A DNA stretch of 64,000 bases. Origin: Capnocytophaga canimorsus. GTDB taxonomy: Bacteria; Bacteroidota; Bacteroidia; Flavobacteriales; Flavobacteriaceae. Position numbers and translations under genes: made by a program. Each line of letters begins with the position of its first letter. Positions within the stretch are counted from its first letter, which is position 1. Of this stretch, positions 50,412-59,206 are shown piece by piece. Location: positions 381,001 to 445,000 of the forward strand of contig NZ_CP022382.1 in the NCBI RefSeq assembly GCF_002302565.1, given 5' to 3'. The notes below the pieces were generated by a model. That model was not told the origin of the DNA. It made no database searches and saw only the letters and a list, made by a program, of their open reading frames with translations.

Positions 50412-50503
50412 ATCTTGTTTAAAATTTAAAAAAATAAAGTAACTATGCCTCAAAGACAACTACTTTGAAAACATAATTACTTTATTAAAAGGTTAGTAAC
50501 TAA

Positions 50504-51232
50504 TTATTCAGCAGTTTCTGCGTCTTTTTCTTTTTGATCGGGTGTACGTTGTGAAAGCCCTTCGTTAATGGCTTCCGTAACGTAAGTAAGGATTTTTTCG
50601 ATGGATTTCGAAGCATCATCATTGGCTGGGATAACATAATCCACATCACGAGGATCTGAATTGGTATCCACCATTGCAAAAATAGGAATGTTTAATTTTC
50701 TTGCTTCTTTCACGGCAATGTGCTCACGCATCGTATCCACTACAAACAATGCCCCTGGCAAACGAGTCATATCAGCGATTGAACCCAAGTTTTTCTCAAG
50801 TTTCTCTCTTAAACGCTCTACTTGTAATTTTTCTCTTTTTGAAAGGGTTTCAAAAGTACCGTCTTTTTTCATTTTGTCGATAGACGCCATCTTTTTAACC
50901 GCTTTTCGGATGGTAACAAAGTTAGTTAACATCCCACCTGGCCATCTTTCAGTGATGTAAGGCATTTTTACCGATGTTGCTTTTTCAGCAACGATATCTT
51001 TTGCTTGTTTTTTTGTAGCTACAAAAAGGACTCTACGCCCTGAGGCTACAATTTTTTTCAAAGCTTCGTTAGCTTCTTCAATTTTAGCAGCTGTTTTGTA
51101 CAAATTGATAACGTGAATTCCGTTACGCTCCATATAAATGTAAGGAGCCATATTCGGATTCCACTTTCTTGTCAAGTGCCCAAAGTGAACACCTGCTTCA
51201 AGTAAATCTTTAACTTCTATATTATTTGCCAT
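50504..51232 (-). CDS. rpsB: 30S ribosomal protein uS2
   Basis: A 242-residue protein of the 30S head/body. MANNIEVKDLLEAGVHFGHLTRKWNP, FVATKKQAKDIV, ERWPGGMLTNF and DTNSDPRDVDYVIPANDDA are diagnostic. It ends with an acidic tail (KEKDAETAE). It is followed by tsf as in most bacteria and preceded by a structured 166-base intergenic region after rpsI. Confidence 0.97.
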   Translation of the reverse strand: MANNIEVKDLLEAGVHFGHLTRKWNPNMAPYIYMERNGIHVINLYKTAAKIEEANEALKKIVASGRRVLFVATKKQAKDIVAEKATSVKMPYITERWPGGMLTNFVTIRKAVKKMASIDKMKKDGTFETLSKREKLQVERLREKLEKNLGSIADMTRLPGALFVVDTMREHIAVKEARKLNIPIFAMVDTNSDPRDVDYVIPANDDASKSIEKILTYVTEAINEGLSQRTPDQKEKDAETAE

Positions 51233-51258
51233 TTTTGTAATAGTTTACGTTCCGTTGA

Positions 51259-51342
51259 TTTAGCAATGCAAAAGTGGTTGCCCTTGAGACACGCCTTTAC
51301 GCATTTGGATGCTAAACTAATTTTCCGTTTTCTTTGGAAAAC
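51259..51342 (-). promoter_or_regulatory. Structured leader upstream of rpsB
   Basis: Pairs TTTAGCA/TGCTAAA (51259-51265 with 51310-51316) and ATGC/GCAT (51266-51269 with 51301-51304) form one long-range stem with a five-base bulge. A second hairpin GTTTTC-TTTG-GAAAAC sits at 51327-51342. The location, 27-110 bases upstream of rpsB, is that of an autoregulatory ribosomal-protein leader, but I cannot show uS2 binding. Confidence 0.35.
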
Positions 51343-51398
51343 AACGACACTATGTTTCTTAATAATTTGAATTGCTCCAATAATAAACCAAAACGATA

Positions 51399-51785
51399 TT
51401 AACGTTTTGAGAATTGGAATTTTTTACGTGCTTTTTTCTGACCGAATTTTTTACGCTCTACCATACGTGGGTCTCTAGTGAGTAGTCCTTCAGGCTTTAA
51501 TACCGCTCTGTTTTCAGCATCTACCTCACAAAGAGCTCTTGAAATAGCCAAACGAATAGCTTCGGCTTGTCCAGTAATTCCTCCACCATACACGTTTACT
51601 TTTACGTCGTAAGCGTCTTCAGCTCCTAACAAAGCAAATGGTTGTTTTACTTTATATTGAAGCGTTGAAGTGGTGAAGTAGTCATTTAAGTCTCTTTTAT
51701 TAACACTAATAGCTCCGTTTCCTGGTTTAACATAAACACGAGCTACAGCCGTTTTTCTTCTACCAATTTTGTGAATTACTTCCAT
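51399..51785 (-). CDS. rpsI: 30S ribosomal protein uS9
   Basis: A 128-residue protein with [22 protein letters not shown] at the start and the C-terminal tail [12 protein letters not shown] that reaches the P-site tRNA. The ATG overlaps the rplM stop by one base (TAATG). Confidence 0.98.
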   Translation of the reverse strand: MEVIHKIGRRKTAVARVYVKPGNGAISVNKRDLNDYFTTSTLQYKVKQPFALLGAEDAYDVKVNVYGGGITGQAEAIRLAISRALCEVDAENRAVLKPEGLLTRDPRMVERKKFGQKKARKKFQFSKR

Positions 51786-52240
51786 TATTTAAGTTCGTTT
51801 AAGTTAATGGTAGTAGGTTGTTGAGCTTCGTGTTTGTGCTCTGTACCTACGTACACTTTCAAATTACGTAAAATCGCTGCACCCAATTTGTTTTTTGGCA
51901 ACATACCTTTTACGGCTTTTTCTACCAATCTTTCTGGGTGTTTTGCTAAAAGTTCTTTAGCAGTTTGCACTCTTTGCCCCCCAGGATGCCCAGTGTAACG
52001 GATATACTCTTTATCGTTCCACTTGTTTCCAGTTAAGTTGATTTTCTCTACGTTAACAACAATTACGTTGTCACCGCAATCAACGTGTGGGGTAAACTCT
52101 GGCTTGTACTTACCACGTAGCAATTTGGCTACTTTAGAGGCAAGACGCCCTAACGACTGTCCTTCGGCATCTACTAAAACCCACTTTTTGTTTGCAGTGG
52201 CTTTATTTACCGAAATTGTTTTGTAGCTTAATGTATCCAC
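51785..52240 (-). CDS. rplM: 50S ribosomal protein uL13 (GTG start)
   Basis: A 151-residue protein. The GTG at 52240 is chosen because [M/V][19 protein letters not shown] is the family start; the frame open to 52318 would add 26 unrelated residues that cross the promoter. [14 protein letters not shown] and [10 protein letters not shown] are the conserved segments. It is coupled to rpsI, the standard L13-S9 operon. Confidence 0.96.
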   Translation of the reverse strand: MDTLSYKTISVNKATANKKWVLVDAEGQSLGRLASKVAKLLRGKYKPEFTPHVDCGDNVIVVNVEKINLTGNKWNDKEYIRYTGHPGGQRVQTAKELLAKHPERLVEKAVKGMLPKNKLGAAILRNLKVYVGTEHKHEAQQPTTINLNELK

Positions 52241-52307
52241 ATTCCTATTTTTAAAAATTAAACATTCCTTTCCAACCCTAAACACGATAGTATCTAGAAT
52301 TGGGGTG

Positions 52308-52338
52308 CAAAAATACAATTATTTACGTAAAATACAAA
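52308..52338 (-). promoter_or_regulatory. Promoter of rplM-rpsI
   Basis: On the minus strand, TTTG (complement of 52335-52338), a 19-base spacer and TATTTTTG (complement of 52308-52315) match the consensus exactly. Transcription should begin near 52302, leaving a leader of about 60 bases with possible CCAA/TTGG pairing, which might be an uL13 leader. Confidence 0.75.
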
Positions 52339-52479
52339 TACTTGGCACATTAAAATACCAAAATATGCGTCAAAATCTAGAAAACTCTAAAAAATAAAAA
52401 CATAAAATACTGATTAAAAGAAACATAATCAAAAATAAAGCATCTTCATCTCATCAAAATATGAATCATCAGAAATAGA

Positions 52480-52515
52480 AAAATCCCGATGTTCAGAACC
52501 AAACATCGGGATTTT
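52480..52515 (-). terminator. Terminator of the TonB-dependent receptor gene
   Basis: AAAATCCCGATGTT at 52480-52493 pairs perfectly with AACATCGGGATTTT at 52502-52515. On the minus strand it follows the receptor stop by 26 bases and ends in T residues. Confidence 0.88.
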
Positions 52516-52541
52516 CATTTTAAGAAAAACGAGATCAAAAA

Positions 52542-54815
52542 TTACATTTTTATTTTTACACCAGCAAAGAAAGTTCTTGGCAAAGAAGGTCCGTAGATGT
52601 AAGCTGGATCACGTTCAGCCCCTTTATCAAAATCTTTTTGGTACTGATTAAACAAGTTTTTCATTCCTAAACTCAAATCAAGTTTATACGAATCATTTAT
52701 TGCTATTTCATAGTTGGTGTTTATACCAAAATCAAACATTGGCTTGGTTCTTTCCAAACGATTTTCAGTAATGTATCCTTTTAAATGAGGTACATCCATT
52801 GCTCCTGTGTAAACTCCTGAAAAATTTATCATCCAATTTTCAGAAGGTTTGTAAGTTGCTGTGAAATTTCCATAAATATCGGGGGTACGCAAAATTTTGT
52901 CCGTTTCAATACCTTCCTCTGGCTCATATTTATTTTCAAATTTGCCACTTTGGAAAGTAGCCCCTAATTGCATAATCCACTTACTGTTAGGCGCATACTT
53001 AACTTCCAAATTCACTCCTTTGACCAAAGCACCATCTCTGTTTTGTTTTTCACGAATTGCTAATCCGTTTTCCTCACCGGCATCTTCATAAACAAAAGGA
53101 TTATGCAAAAGCGTGTAAAAACCTTCCAACATCAATATCAATTGTTGGTTTTGGGAAGTTACGTTATACTCTAAAGAAGCCATAAAGCTATCAGAAGTTT
53201 CTTTTTTCAAATTAGAAGCCAATTTAACACGACGTACCTCTCCAGGAATCATTTCAGAATGAACATCTTCCGAATAAAATAAAGGTGCTCTAAAACCACG
53301 CGCATAAGAGGCTCTGGAAATCCAACGTTCAGAAATATTGTAAAGTAAACTAGCACGAGGGTTAATTACGGTAATAGATTTTTCCAACAAGTTGGCATTT
53401 AAGTGTTCCATACGCAAACCTGCAAGTACTTTAAACTGAGGTACTATCTTCCAATCTGCTTGAGAAAAAACACCTAAACTTTTAACATCTTGATTAACTG
53501 ACAAAACATTGGCTCTTAATCTTTTTTCAGAAATATCATCTTTTTTTAATTCTACCCCCGAAGTAAGCAAAAAGGTCCCGTTATTTGTATCAAAATGAGC
53601 GGTATGCTGCCCACCAAGTACAAATATTTTCTGTTTGGTAATTCCGTAACCCTCAGGGTCTTTTCCTGCTCCGTAGTAATTATCAGAATCAGTAGCTTGT
53701 ACATTAGCATAGGTTACGAATTTGTGCTTGTAATCACGTGTTAAGTACTCATAATTAAGATTTCCGCCAAGTAAATTTGTTTTTATGGACTCGGCAATAT
53801 CTGCCTCGTGTTCGGGCAACTCCAAGGCGTTACCTCCACGACGTTTTTCATTTGATACGTTAAACTCCGCCTCAATTTTCTTTCTGCTGGTAATTTCGCT
53901 AAACAACTTTGTTCCGAAATTGATGTTTTGTAATTGTGTGAGTTCAGAAAAACCATCATTGTTAGCATCATAAGCATTTCTTTTTCTGTGCATTGCATAA
54001 AAACTCATTCCGTTATTAAAGTTGTCGCTAACTAAAGAACCATTAAATACAGAAACGAAATCTTTTGCCTGTCCTCCAATTAGATGATAGGTGGTTCCGC
54101 CTTGAAATTCGTTTTTAGTTGGATTTTTAGTAATAATGTTAATAGTACCTGCAATAGCATTCGACCCAAATAAAGCAGAACCTCCCCCACGAGTAACCTC
54201 TATTTGTTGTATCATACTGGTTGGAATTTGCTCCAATCCGTAGATACTATTAAGAGAACCAAATACAGGACGGCTATTGATTAGTATTTGCGAATAAGCA
54301 CCTTCCAATCCGTTGATTCTCACTTGCGAAAATCCGCAGTTTTGACAGTTTACTTCCGTGCGTAACCCAGGTTGGAAAACAAGCCCCTCCATTAAGGTAT
54401 TAGCACGAACCGAAGACAAAGTCTCAGCATTAGTAATACTTACCAAAACAGGAGCCTCTTTTCTGCTCATTTCGGTTTTGGTTGCTGTAACTACTACTTC
54501 GTTAATGCCCAAAACGTCTTCTTTCAATTCAATATCTTTTTCGATGGTTTGCCCCTGTTGAATCTCAATTTTAATCTCTTGAGCAGTATAACCTAACATT
54601 GATACTTTTAAGGTGTAGCGTCCCGCAGGAGCCAAAAGCTGGAAAGCACCATTTTTTCCAGAGGCTACCCCTGTTTTATAATCTTTATTTTCTAATACTA
54701 AGGAAGCTCCTTCCAACGATTTTTTTTCAGAATTCACCATTCCTTTCACAACTCCTCCTTGAGCAAAACCAGCTAAGGATAAGCTAAATAGCAACAAAAA
54801 AGTGTAAAATTTCAT
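52542..54815 (-). CDS. TonB-dependent outer-membrane receptor
   Basis: A 757-residue protein: signal peptide (to FAQ at about residue 19), a CarboxypepD_reg-like domain (about 22-105), plug (about 115-230) and a 22-strand barrel to the end. The plug contains NCQNCGFSQVRINGLEGAYS, a cysteine pair I know from a Bacteroidota receptor subgroup close to siderophore/colicin receptors. The substrate (iron chelate, heme or a metal) cannot be fixed; no SusD partner is adjacent, so a glycan is less likely. The last strand ends in Met rather than Phe. Confidence 0.9.
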   Translation of the reverse strand: MKFYTFLLLFSLSLAGFAQGGVVKGMVNSEKKSLEGASLVLENKDYKTGVASGKNGAFQLLAPAGRYTLKVSMLGYTAQEIKIEIQQGQTIEKDIELKEDVLGINEVVVTATKTEMSRKEAPVLVSITNAETLSSVRANTLMEGLVFQPGLRTEVNCQNCGFSQVRINGLEGAYSQILINSRPVFGSLNSIYGLEQIPTSMIQQIEVTRGGGSALFGSNAIAGTINIITKNPTKNEFQGGTTYHLIGGQAKDFVSVFNGSLVSDNFNNGMSFYAMHRKRNAYDANNDGFSELTQLQNINFGTKLFSEITSRKKIEAEFNVSNEKRRGGNALELPEHEADIAESIKTNLLGGNLNYEYLTRDYKHKFVTYANVQATDSDNYYGAGKDPEGYGITKQKIFVLGGQHTAHFDTNNGTFLLTSGVELKKDDISEKRLRANVLSVNQDVKSLGVFSQADWKIVPQFKVLAGLRMEHLNANLLEKSITVINPRASLLYNISERWISRASYARGFRAPLFYSEDVHSEMIPGEVRRVKLASNLKKETSDSFMASLEYNVTSQNQQLILMLEGFYTLLHNPFVYEDAGEENGLAIREKQNRDGALVKGVNLEVKYAPNSKWIMQLGATFQSGKFENKYEPEEGIETDKILRTPDIYGNFTATYKPSENWMINFSGVYTGAMDVPHLKGYITENRLERTKPMFDFGINTNYEIAINDSYKLDLSLGMKNLFNQYQKDFDKGAERDPAYIYGPSLPRTFFAGVKIKM

Positions 54816-55093
54816 TTTATTTTTAATTATTTGTTTAACTTAATTTTTAGGCAAAGCTAAAAATATTTCAGACAACTTTAAAAATTATTTTTCAAATATT
54901 TTAGAAAAACTAAAAGCATAAAACATAAAAATTAGAAAATCAACAAAATAAAATAAAAATCTTTTAAAAAAATATTTGTCTTATCTAAAAATGAAGTATG
55001 AGGTGCTTTTAAAAAGGATATAAAAATCAAGAATATGATAATTCGGTATGAAATTTGCAGTATATTACTTGAAAATCATAAAAATAATTGCCT

Positions 55094-55621
55094 ATGAAAA
55101 ACTTATCTATCACCTTTTTACTGTTTTTTGCCTTATTATTTTCTTCTTGTGCCACCGTGCAGGTTGCTTCGGACTATGATCGTCAAGCCAATTTTATGGC
55201 TTACAAGACGTATGCTTTTCATAAAGAAGGTATTGACAAAGTTCCGATTTCGGATTTGGATAAAAAACGGATATTAAGAGCCATTGAGCAAAATTTGAAT
55301 GGGAAAGGAATGCAAAAATCTGAAAACCCAGATGTATTGGTTAATATCTTTACTAAAGAGCGCGAAAACCTCAACGTCGTTTACAACGATTATACGTCTT
55401 ATTGGGGTTGGGATTGGGGACCTTTTTGGAATGGAACTTCCTATAGGACAACCACTAATATTGAAGGCACACTATACATCGAAATTATTGAAACTAAAAA
55501 TAAGGAATTAATTTGGCAAGGTAAAGGCATTGGTTACATTCCGCAACGGATAGAACAAAAAGAAAAACGAATACAAGAATTTGTATCGAAAATTTTAGAA
55601 AAATATCCGCCAAAAATGTAA
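55094..55621 (+). CDS. DUF4136 lipoprotein
   Basis: A 175-residue lipoprotein. The start at 55094 gives MKNLSITFLLFFALLFSSC with a clear lipobox (Cys19). The DUF4136 domain follows (about 22-172) with DYDRQANFMAYKTYAF, a WGWDWGPFW aromatic stretch and the conserved C-terminal VSKILEKYPP. Function unknown; family members are envelope proteins. Monocistronic, with a strong terminator. Confidence 0.88.
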   Translation: MKNLSITFLLFFALLFSSCATVQVASDYDRQANFMAYKTYAFHKEGIDKVPISDLDKKRILRAIEQNLNGKGMQKSENPDVLVNIFTKERENLNVVYNDYTSYWGWDWGPFWNGTSYRTTTNIEGTLYIEIIETKNKELIWQGKGIGYIPQRIEQKEKRIQEFVSKILEKYPPKM

Positions 55622-55625
55622 TCAG

Positions 55626-55660
55626 AAAAGTCGGTTTGCCCCATACAAACCGACTTTTTT
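55626..55660 (+). terminator. Terminator of the DUF4136 gene
   Basis: AAAAGTCGGTTTG at 55626-55638 pairs perfectly with CAAACCGACTTTT at 55646-55658, followed by T. It starts five bases after the stop. Confidence 0.9.
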
Positions 55661-55704
55661 AGATTATTATCTTCGTGTTATAAAAGTATGATGGTAGTTT
55701 CACC

Positions 55705-55766
55705 TGTCAAGCTGAGCGAAGTCGAAGCCTTGTAATAATAAGGCTTCGACTTCACTCAGCCTGACA
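55705..55766. repeat. Long imperfect inverted repeat (extragenic palindrome)
   Basis: Arms of 27 bases (55705-55731 and 55740-55766) pair at 25 positions around an eight-base loop. The arms contain CTGAGCGAAGTCGAAGCC and CTTCGACTTCACTCAG. Similar CTTCGCTCAGCC sequence occurs alone at 48437. It lies between the convergent DUF4136 and RND genes and may act as a terminator or REP-like element. Confidence 0.75.
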
Positions 55767-55807
55767 TAAATATCTTCTTTTTTTAATCACTTTTCATTAT
55801 ATTTTAT

Positions 55808-58183
55808 TTAATCCTTTACTTCCTCTTCCAAGATAGGAGATTTTAAGGTTTCTTTATTGGCGATACTTCGCTCTAAGGAAAGTAATAAAGAGGGTAACAA
55901 CAGTAAATTGGTAAGCATCGCAAAGAATAGGGTTACCGATATGAGTCCACCGAGTGCTTTTGTTCCACCAAAGTCGGAAATCAGGAAAACTGAAAAACCG
56001 AAAAATAGCACGATAGAGGTATAAAACATACTTACACCAGTTTCACGAATGGAAGCATATACTGACTTGTGAATCTTCCAGTTACGACTAATGAGTTCTT
56101 GCCGATATTTTGCTAAAAAATGTATGGTATCGTCCATCGAAATACCAAAAGCGATACTAAATACCAAAACCGTTGAAGGCTTTAACGGAATGCCTAAAAA
56201 GCCCATCATTCCAGCAGTCACTAATAGAGGCAACATATTAGGAACCAGAGAAATAAGTATCATTCTAAACGAACGAAATATGATAGCAATCATTAAAGCA
56301 ATCATCAATATAGCAAAACCTAACGAATATATTAAATTGGTTGCCAAATAATTAGTCCCTTTAGTAAAGAGAAACGCTTTACCTGTAATTTTTACTTCAT
56401 AGCGCTCATCTGGAAATATTTTTTGAGCTTTTTGATAAATATCTTGTTCAATTTTTTCCATTCTTTCGGTTCCTATATCTTTCATAAAAGTGGTAATACG
56501 TGCCACTTGCCCCAAAGAATCGGCATAAGCAGAAAGCATATTCCCATCGGCTTTTGAATTCTTTATAAAAGGCATTATAAAATATTGTTCCTGCGAAGAA
56601 GGAAGTTCATAATATTCCGGATTTCCGTTGTAATAGGCTTGTTTAGCGTATTTTACCAAATTGGTAATGGAAATTGGTTTGGAAATTTCAGGAATTTCTT
56701 CAATATATGCCGAAAGCTCCTCAATACGCTTTAACGTTGCTAACTGACTAATTCCATTTTTTCTTTTGGTATCAATGGTAATTTCCAAAGGCATAATTCC
56801 GCCAAATTGTTCTTCAAAAAACAAAATGTCTTCAAAAAAAGGTGCCGATTGAGGCATATCTTCAATCAAACTTCCAGAGACTCGAATTTTATAAATCCCG
56901 ATAATACTGAGTACGAGCATCGTTACGGCTGTGGTAAAAACAGCGAAACGATGATGTTTTACCACATTTTCCATCCAACGTACCAAACGCTTGATGAATT
57001 TCCGATCCAAATGCCTCAAATGCTTCTCTTTAGGAGCCTTCATAAAGCTATAAAAAATCGGGATTATCAATAACGATATGAAAAAAATAGCCAAAATATT
57101 AAGTGAAGCAATCAAACCGAATTGCTTCAACAACTCACTATTGGTAAATATAAATGTAGCAAAACCTGCCGCTGTAGTTAAATTGGTAAGCATTGTTACA
57201 TTACCAATCTTACGGATTACTCTTTGTAGTGATTTTGCCTGATTGCCGTGATTTTGTATTTCTTGTTGATATTTATTTATGAGAAAGATACAATTCGGGA
57301 TACCGATAACAATCACCAAAGGCGGAATCAACCCAGTGAGTATAGTAATTTCATAACGGAAAATTCCTAAAAGCCCAAAAGTCCAAACCACACCTATAGC
57401 CACTACGGTCATCGAAATAAACATTGCTCGGAACGAACGGAAAAACAAAAAGAATATGAACGAAGTAGTAAATAAAGCCAATGCAATAAAAAGCCCCATT
57501 TCGTCAGTAATACTTTTGGCACTCAACGTACGGATATAAGGCATTCCAGAGGTATGAACATCCAAACCGGTTTCCGATTCAAATTGCGTAATTAAAGGTA
57601 AAAAATCATTGATAATAAAATCTTTACGTGCTTTAGTGTTCACGATTTTTTTATCCAAATACACCGCTGTTTGAAGCGTTTGAGTTTGTTTATTGAAGAT
57701 AAATCCTTCATAGAAAGGTAATTTTTCAAACAAATTACCTTTCAAGCTATCCACCTGCACTTGATTCTCAAAGGGTTGATTAACTAATGGCTGTGTTATA
57801 AATCGCTCATTAAGCGTATCTTTGACCAATACAGGAAGTTGTTCCAATGATATAACTGCTTGTACTTGTTCAAATCGTTTAAGCTTTTTGCTCAAATCAT
57901 TCCACAAGTTGAGTTTTTCGGGAGTGTAAATGCTTTCATCGGCAACTGCAAGGAGCATTAAGTTTCCTTCTTCGCCAAATTTTTCTAAAAACTTTTGATA
58001 TTCAATATTCACCTGATGATTGTCGGGCAACATATTGGCTTCGGTAAAAGTAAAGCGTACGTGTTGCCACTGAACTACCATAAAAAGTGTTACTACCCCC
58101 AAACCAATGAGTATGGCGGTACGATTGCGAAGTATAAGCCGTGCAATGGTTATCCAAAAATCATTTTTAAACCATTTTATCAT
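55808..58183 (-). CDS. RND/MMPL-family transporter
   Basis: A 791-residue inner-membrane protein with about 12 helices in two halves (helix 1 near residue 25, a periplasmic domain about 45-215, helices about 220-400, a second periplasmic domain about 430-625, helices about 630-780). It has repeated sterol-sensing-like helices (e.g. FSIAFGISMDDTIHFLAKYRQEL). This is the hydrophobe/patched-like branch, not a tripartite drug pump; lipid or hopanoid export is a common inference. Monocistronic. Confidence 0.88.
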   Translation of the reverse strand: MIKWFKNDFWITIARLILRNRTAILIGLGVVTLFMVVQWQHVRFTFTEANMLPDNHQVNIEYQKFLEKFGEEGNLMLLAVADESIYTPEKLNLWNDLSKKLKRFEQVQAVISLEQLPVLVKDTLNERFITQPLVNQPFENQVQVDSLKGNLFEKLPFYEGFIFNKQTQTLQTAVYLDKKIVNTKARKDFIINDFLPLITQFESETGLDVHTSGMPYIRTLSAKSITDEMGLFIALALFTTSFIFFLFFRSFRAMFISMTVVAIGVVWTFGLLGIFRYEITILTGLIPPLVIVIGIPNCIFLINKYQQEIQNHGNQAKSLQRVIRKIGNVTMLTNLTTAAGFATFIFTNSELLKQFGLIASLNILAIFFISLLIIPIFYSFMKAPKEKHLRHLDRKFIKRLVRWMENVVKHHRFAVFTTAVTMLVLSIIGIYKIRVSGSLIEDMPQSAPFFEDILFFEEQFGGIMPLEITIDTKRKNGISQLATLKRIEELSAYIEEIPEISKPISITNLVKYAKQAYYNGNPEYYELPSSQEQYFIMPFIKNSKADGNMLSAYADSLGQVARITTFMKDIGTERMEKIEQDIYQKAQKIFPDERYEVKITGKAFLFTKGTNYLATNLIYSLGFAILMIALMIAIIFRSFRMILISLVPNMLPLLVTAGMMGFLGIPLKPSTVLVFSIAFGISMDDTIHFLAKYRQELISRNWKIHKSVYASIRETGVSMFYTSIVLFFGFSVFLISDFGGTKALGGLISVTLFFAMLTNLLLLPSLLLSLERSIANKETLKSPILEEEVKD

Positions 58184-58260
58184 TTTGTAAAACTTTATTT
58201 AAATTGCAAAGGTAACCATTTTCAAATAACGAATTCGACAAAGATTCATAATTATTTCAT

Positions 58261-58299
58261 TGGCACATTCACCCCCCAAGTGCAATTTTTTATTACCAC
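58261..58299 (-). repeat. Dispersed non-coding repeat, copy C (partial)
   Basis: On the minus strand this reads GTGGTAATAAAAAATTGCAC then TTGGGGGGTGAATGTGCCA, matching the second half of copy A (10727-10765). The first half (AACCTAAAAATTTATTTTAT) is absent. Confidence 0.6.
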
Positions 58300-58451
58300 A
58301 TTACATAAACATACCTATCCTGCGTTTGACACTTTTCTTTCAGCATTAAGTTAACAAGATTTAAAATTATCTATTTTCAAGATTAAAAAAATGTTAATAA
58401 ATAGTTCACCAACAATTTTCGACCGTTCGTACTTGAAACAGAATTTTCAAA

Positions 58452-58606
58452 GTAACCATCCCACCGTGCTTGCACCACAGCGATACCTGTCGATCCAATG
58501 GATAGACGATCGTTGTTGAGATAGATTCTCAACATCACAGAAGTTTTCTCTCCTTGTTGACATAGTTGCTTCTAAGATAGAAGGCTGTTCTAAAAATAGA
58601 CTTCAT
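58452..58606 (-). pseudogene. Tyrosine integrase remnant (N-terminal arm-binding domain)
   Basis: From an ATG at 58606 the minus strand reads MKSIFRTAFYLRSNYVNK, then after a one-base shift at about 58550 continues GEKTSVMLRIYLNNDRLSIG and STGIAVVQARWDG to about 58455. This is the N-terminal arm-binding domain of Bacteroidota phage/ICE integrases (normally about 400 residues). Similarity ends after WDG, so the catalytic domain is lost. It points away from tRNA-Ser(UGA), whose 3' end is 366 bases upstream, the usual layout of an element integrated at a tRNA 3' end. The region up to the tRNA has no other gene. Confidence 0.65.
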
Positions 58607-58644
58607 ACACATCTGTTTTGAGAGTTGTAGTCAGGAAGAGAAGA

Positions 58645-58817
58645 ATTGTAGCCACAGTGACTATGAATTATAGCCAAAAACGTGAAAATCAAACCTCTGT
58701 AACCACGCTGTAAAGTTCTACATAATACTTTGAATAACAGTAATATATGCGTACTCTAAACAAACTCTGGACTACAATTTTCAATCGGCTCGAAAAAGTG
58801 TAGCCAGATTGTAGCCA
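58645..58817. repeat. Four short repeats (ATTGTAGCCA) between the integrase remnant and tRNA-Ser
   Basis: ATTGTAGCCA at 58645-58654 and 58808-58817, ATTATAGCCA at 58667-58676 and GTGTAGCCA at 58798-58806. Direct repeats of this size next to an integrase gene are what arm-type integrase sites look like. The rest of 58607-58890 shows no gene. Confidence 0.4.
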
Positions 58818-58892
58818 TTTGAGAGTATTTTGGGAGTATTTGCGACCTCTTTACATACTCTGAGAAGATGTATAGGTATAGGTATAAAAGAA

Positions 58893-58924
58893 AAGTATCG
58901 TAACCTCAATTAGTTACGATACTT
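58893..58924 (-). terminator. Terminator of tRNA-Ser
   Basis: A perfect 12-bp stem (AAGTATCGTAAC at 58893-58904 with GTTACGATACTT at 58913-58924). On the minus strand it is followed by TTTTCTTTT. It is 48 bases past the tRNA 3' end. Confidence 0.85.
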
Positions 58925-58971
58925 ACTAACTTTGCTGGTATTTTTTGAACTCTTGTTCAGAGTACCTCACG

Positions 58972-59056
58972 CGGAGAAAGAGGGATTCGAACCCCCGGAG
59001 GTGTTACCCTCAACGGTTTTCAAGACCGCCGCATTCGACCGCTCTGCCATTTCTCC
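58972..59056 (-). tRNA. tRNA-Ser(UGA)
   Basis: The minus strand reads GGAGAAATGGCAGAGCGGTC, with an anticodon loop CTTGAAA (anticodon UGA), a long class II variable arm, a T loop GGTTCGAATCCC and a 3' acceptor half TTTCTCC with discriminator G at 58972. The CCA end is not encoded. It matches a standard 85-base serine tRNA. Confidence 0.96.
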
Positions 59057-59087
59057 AAATGCACTTATTAATTCACTTATGCGGTTG

Positions 59088-59118
59088 CAAATGTACGACT
59101 TTTTTTGAAACTACCAAA
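59088..59118 (-). promoter_or_regulatory. Promoter of tRNA-Ser
   Basis: On the minus strand TTTG (complement of 59115-59118), a 19-base spacer and TACATTTG (complement of 59088-59095) match the consensus. It ends 31 bases before the tRNA 5' end. Confidence 0.75.
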
Positions 59119-59206
59119 TTTTTGGATTATAAAAAAATCATTTTCTGTTTTTATATTTTGTAATAGCATATTATACAATGATTTAAAATAAAAAAACTAA
59201 AAGAGA

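Noticed and set aside
52241..52318. ATG-less upstream extension of rplM by 26 codons
   Set aside because: It runs through a consensus promoter; the GTG start gives the standard L13 length.
58748..58804. Short frame MRTLNKLWTTIFNRLEKV between the integrase remnant and tRNA-Ser
   Set aside because: Only 18 codons, no promoter; may be a scrap of a mobile gene but cannot be supported.
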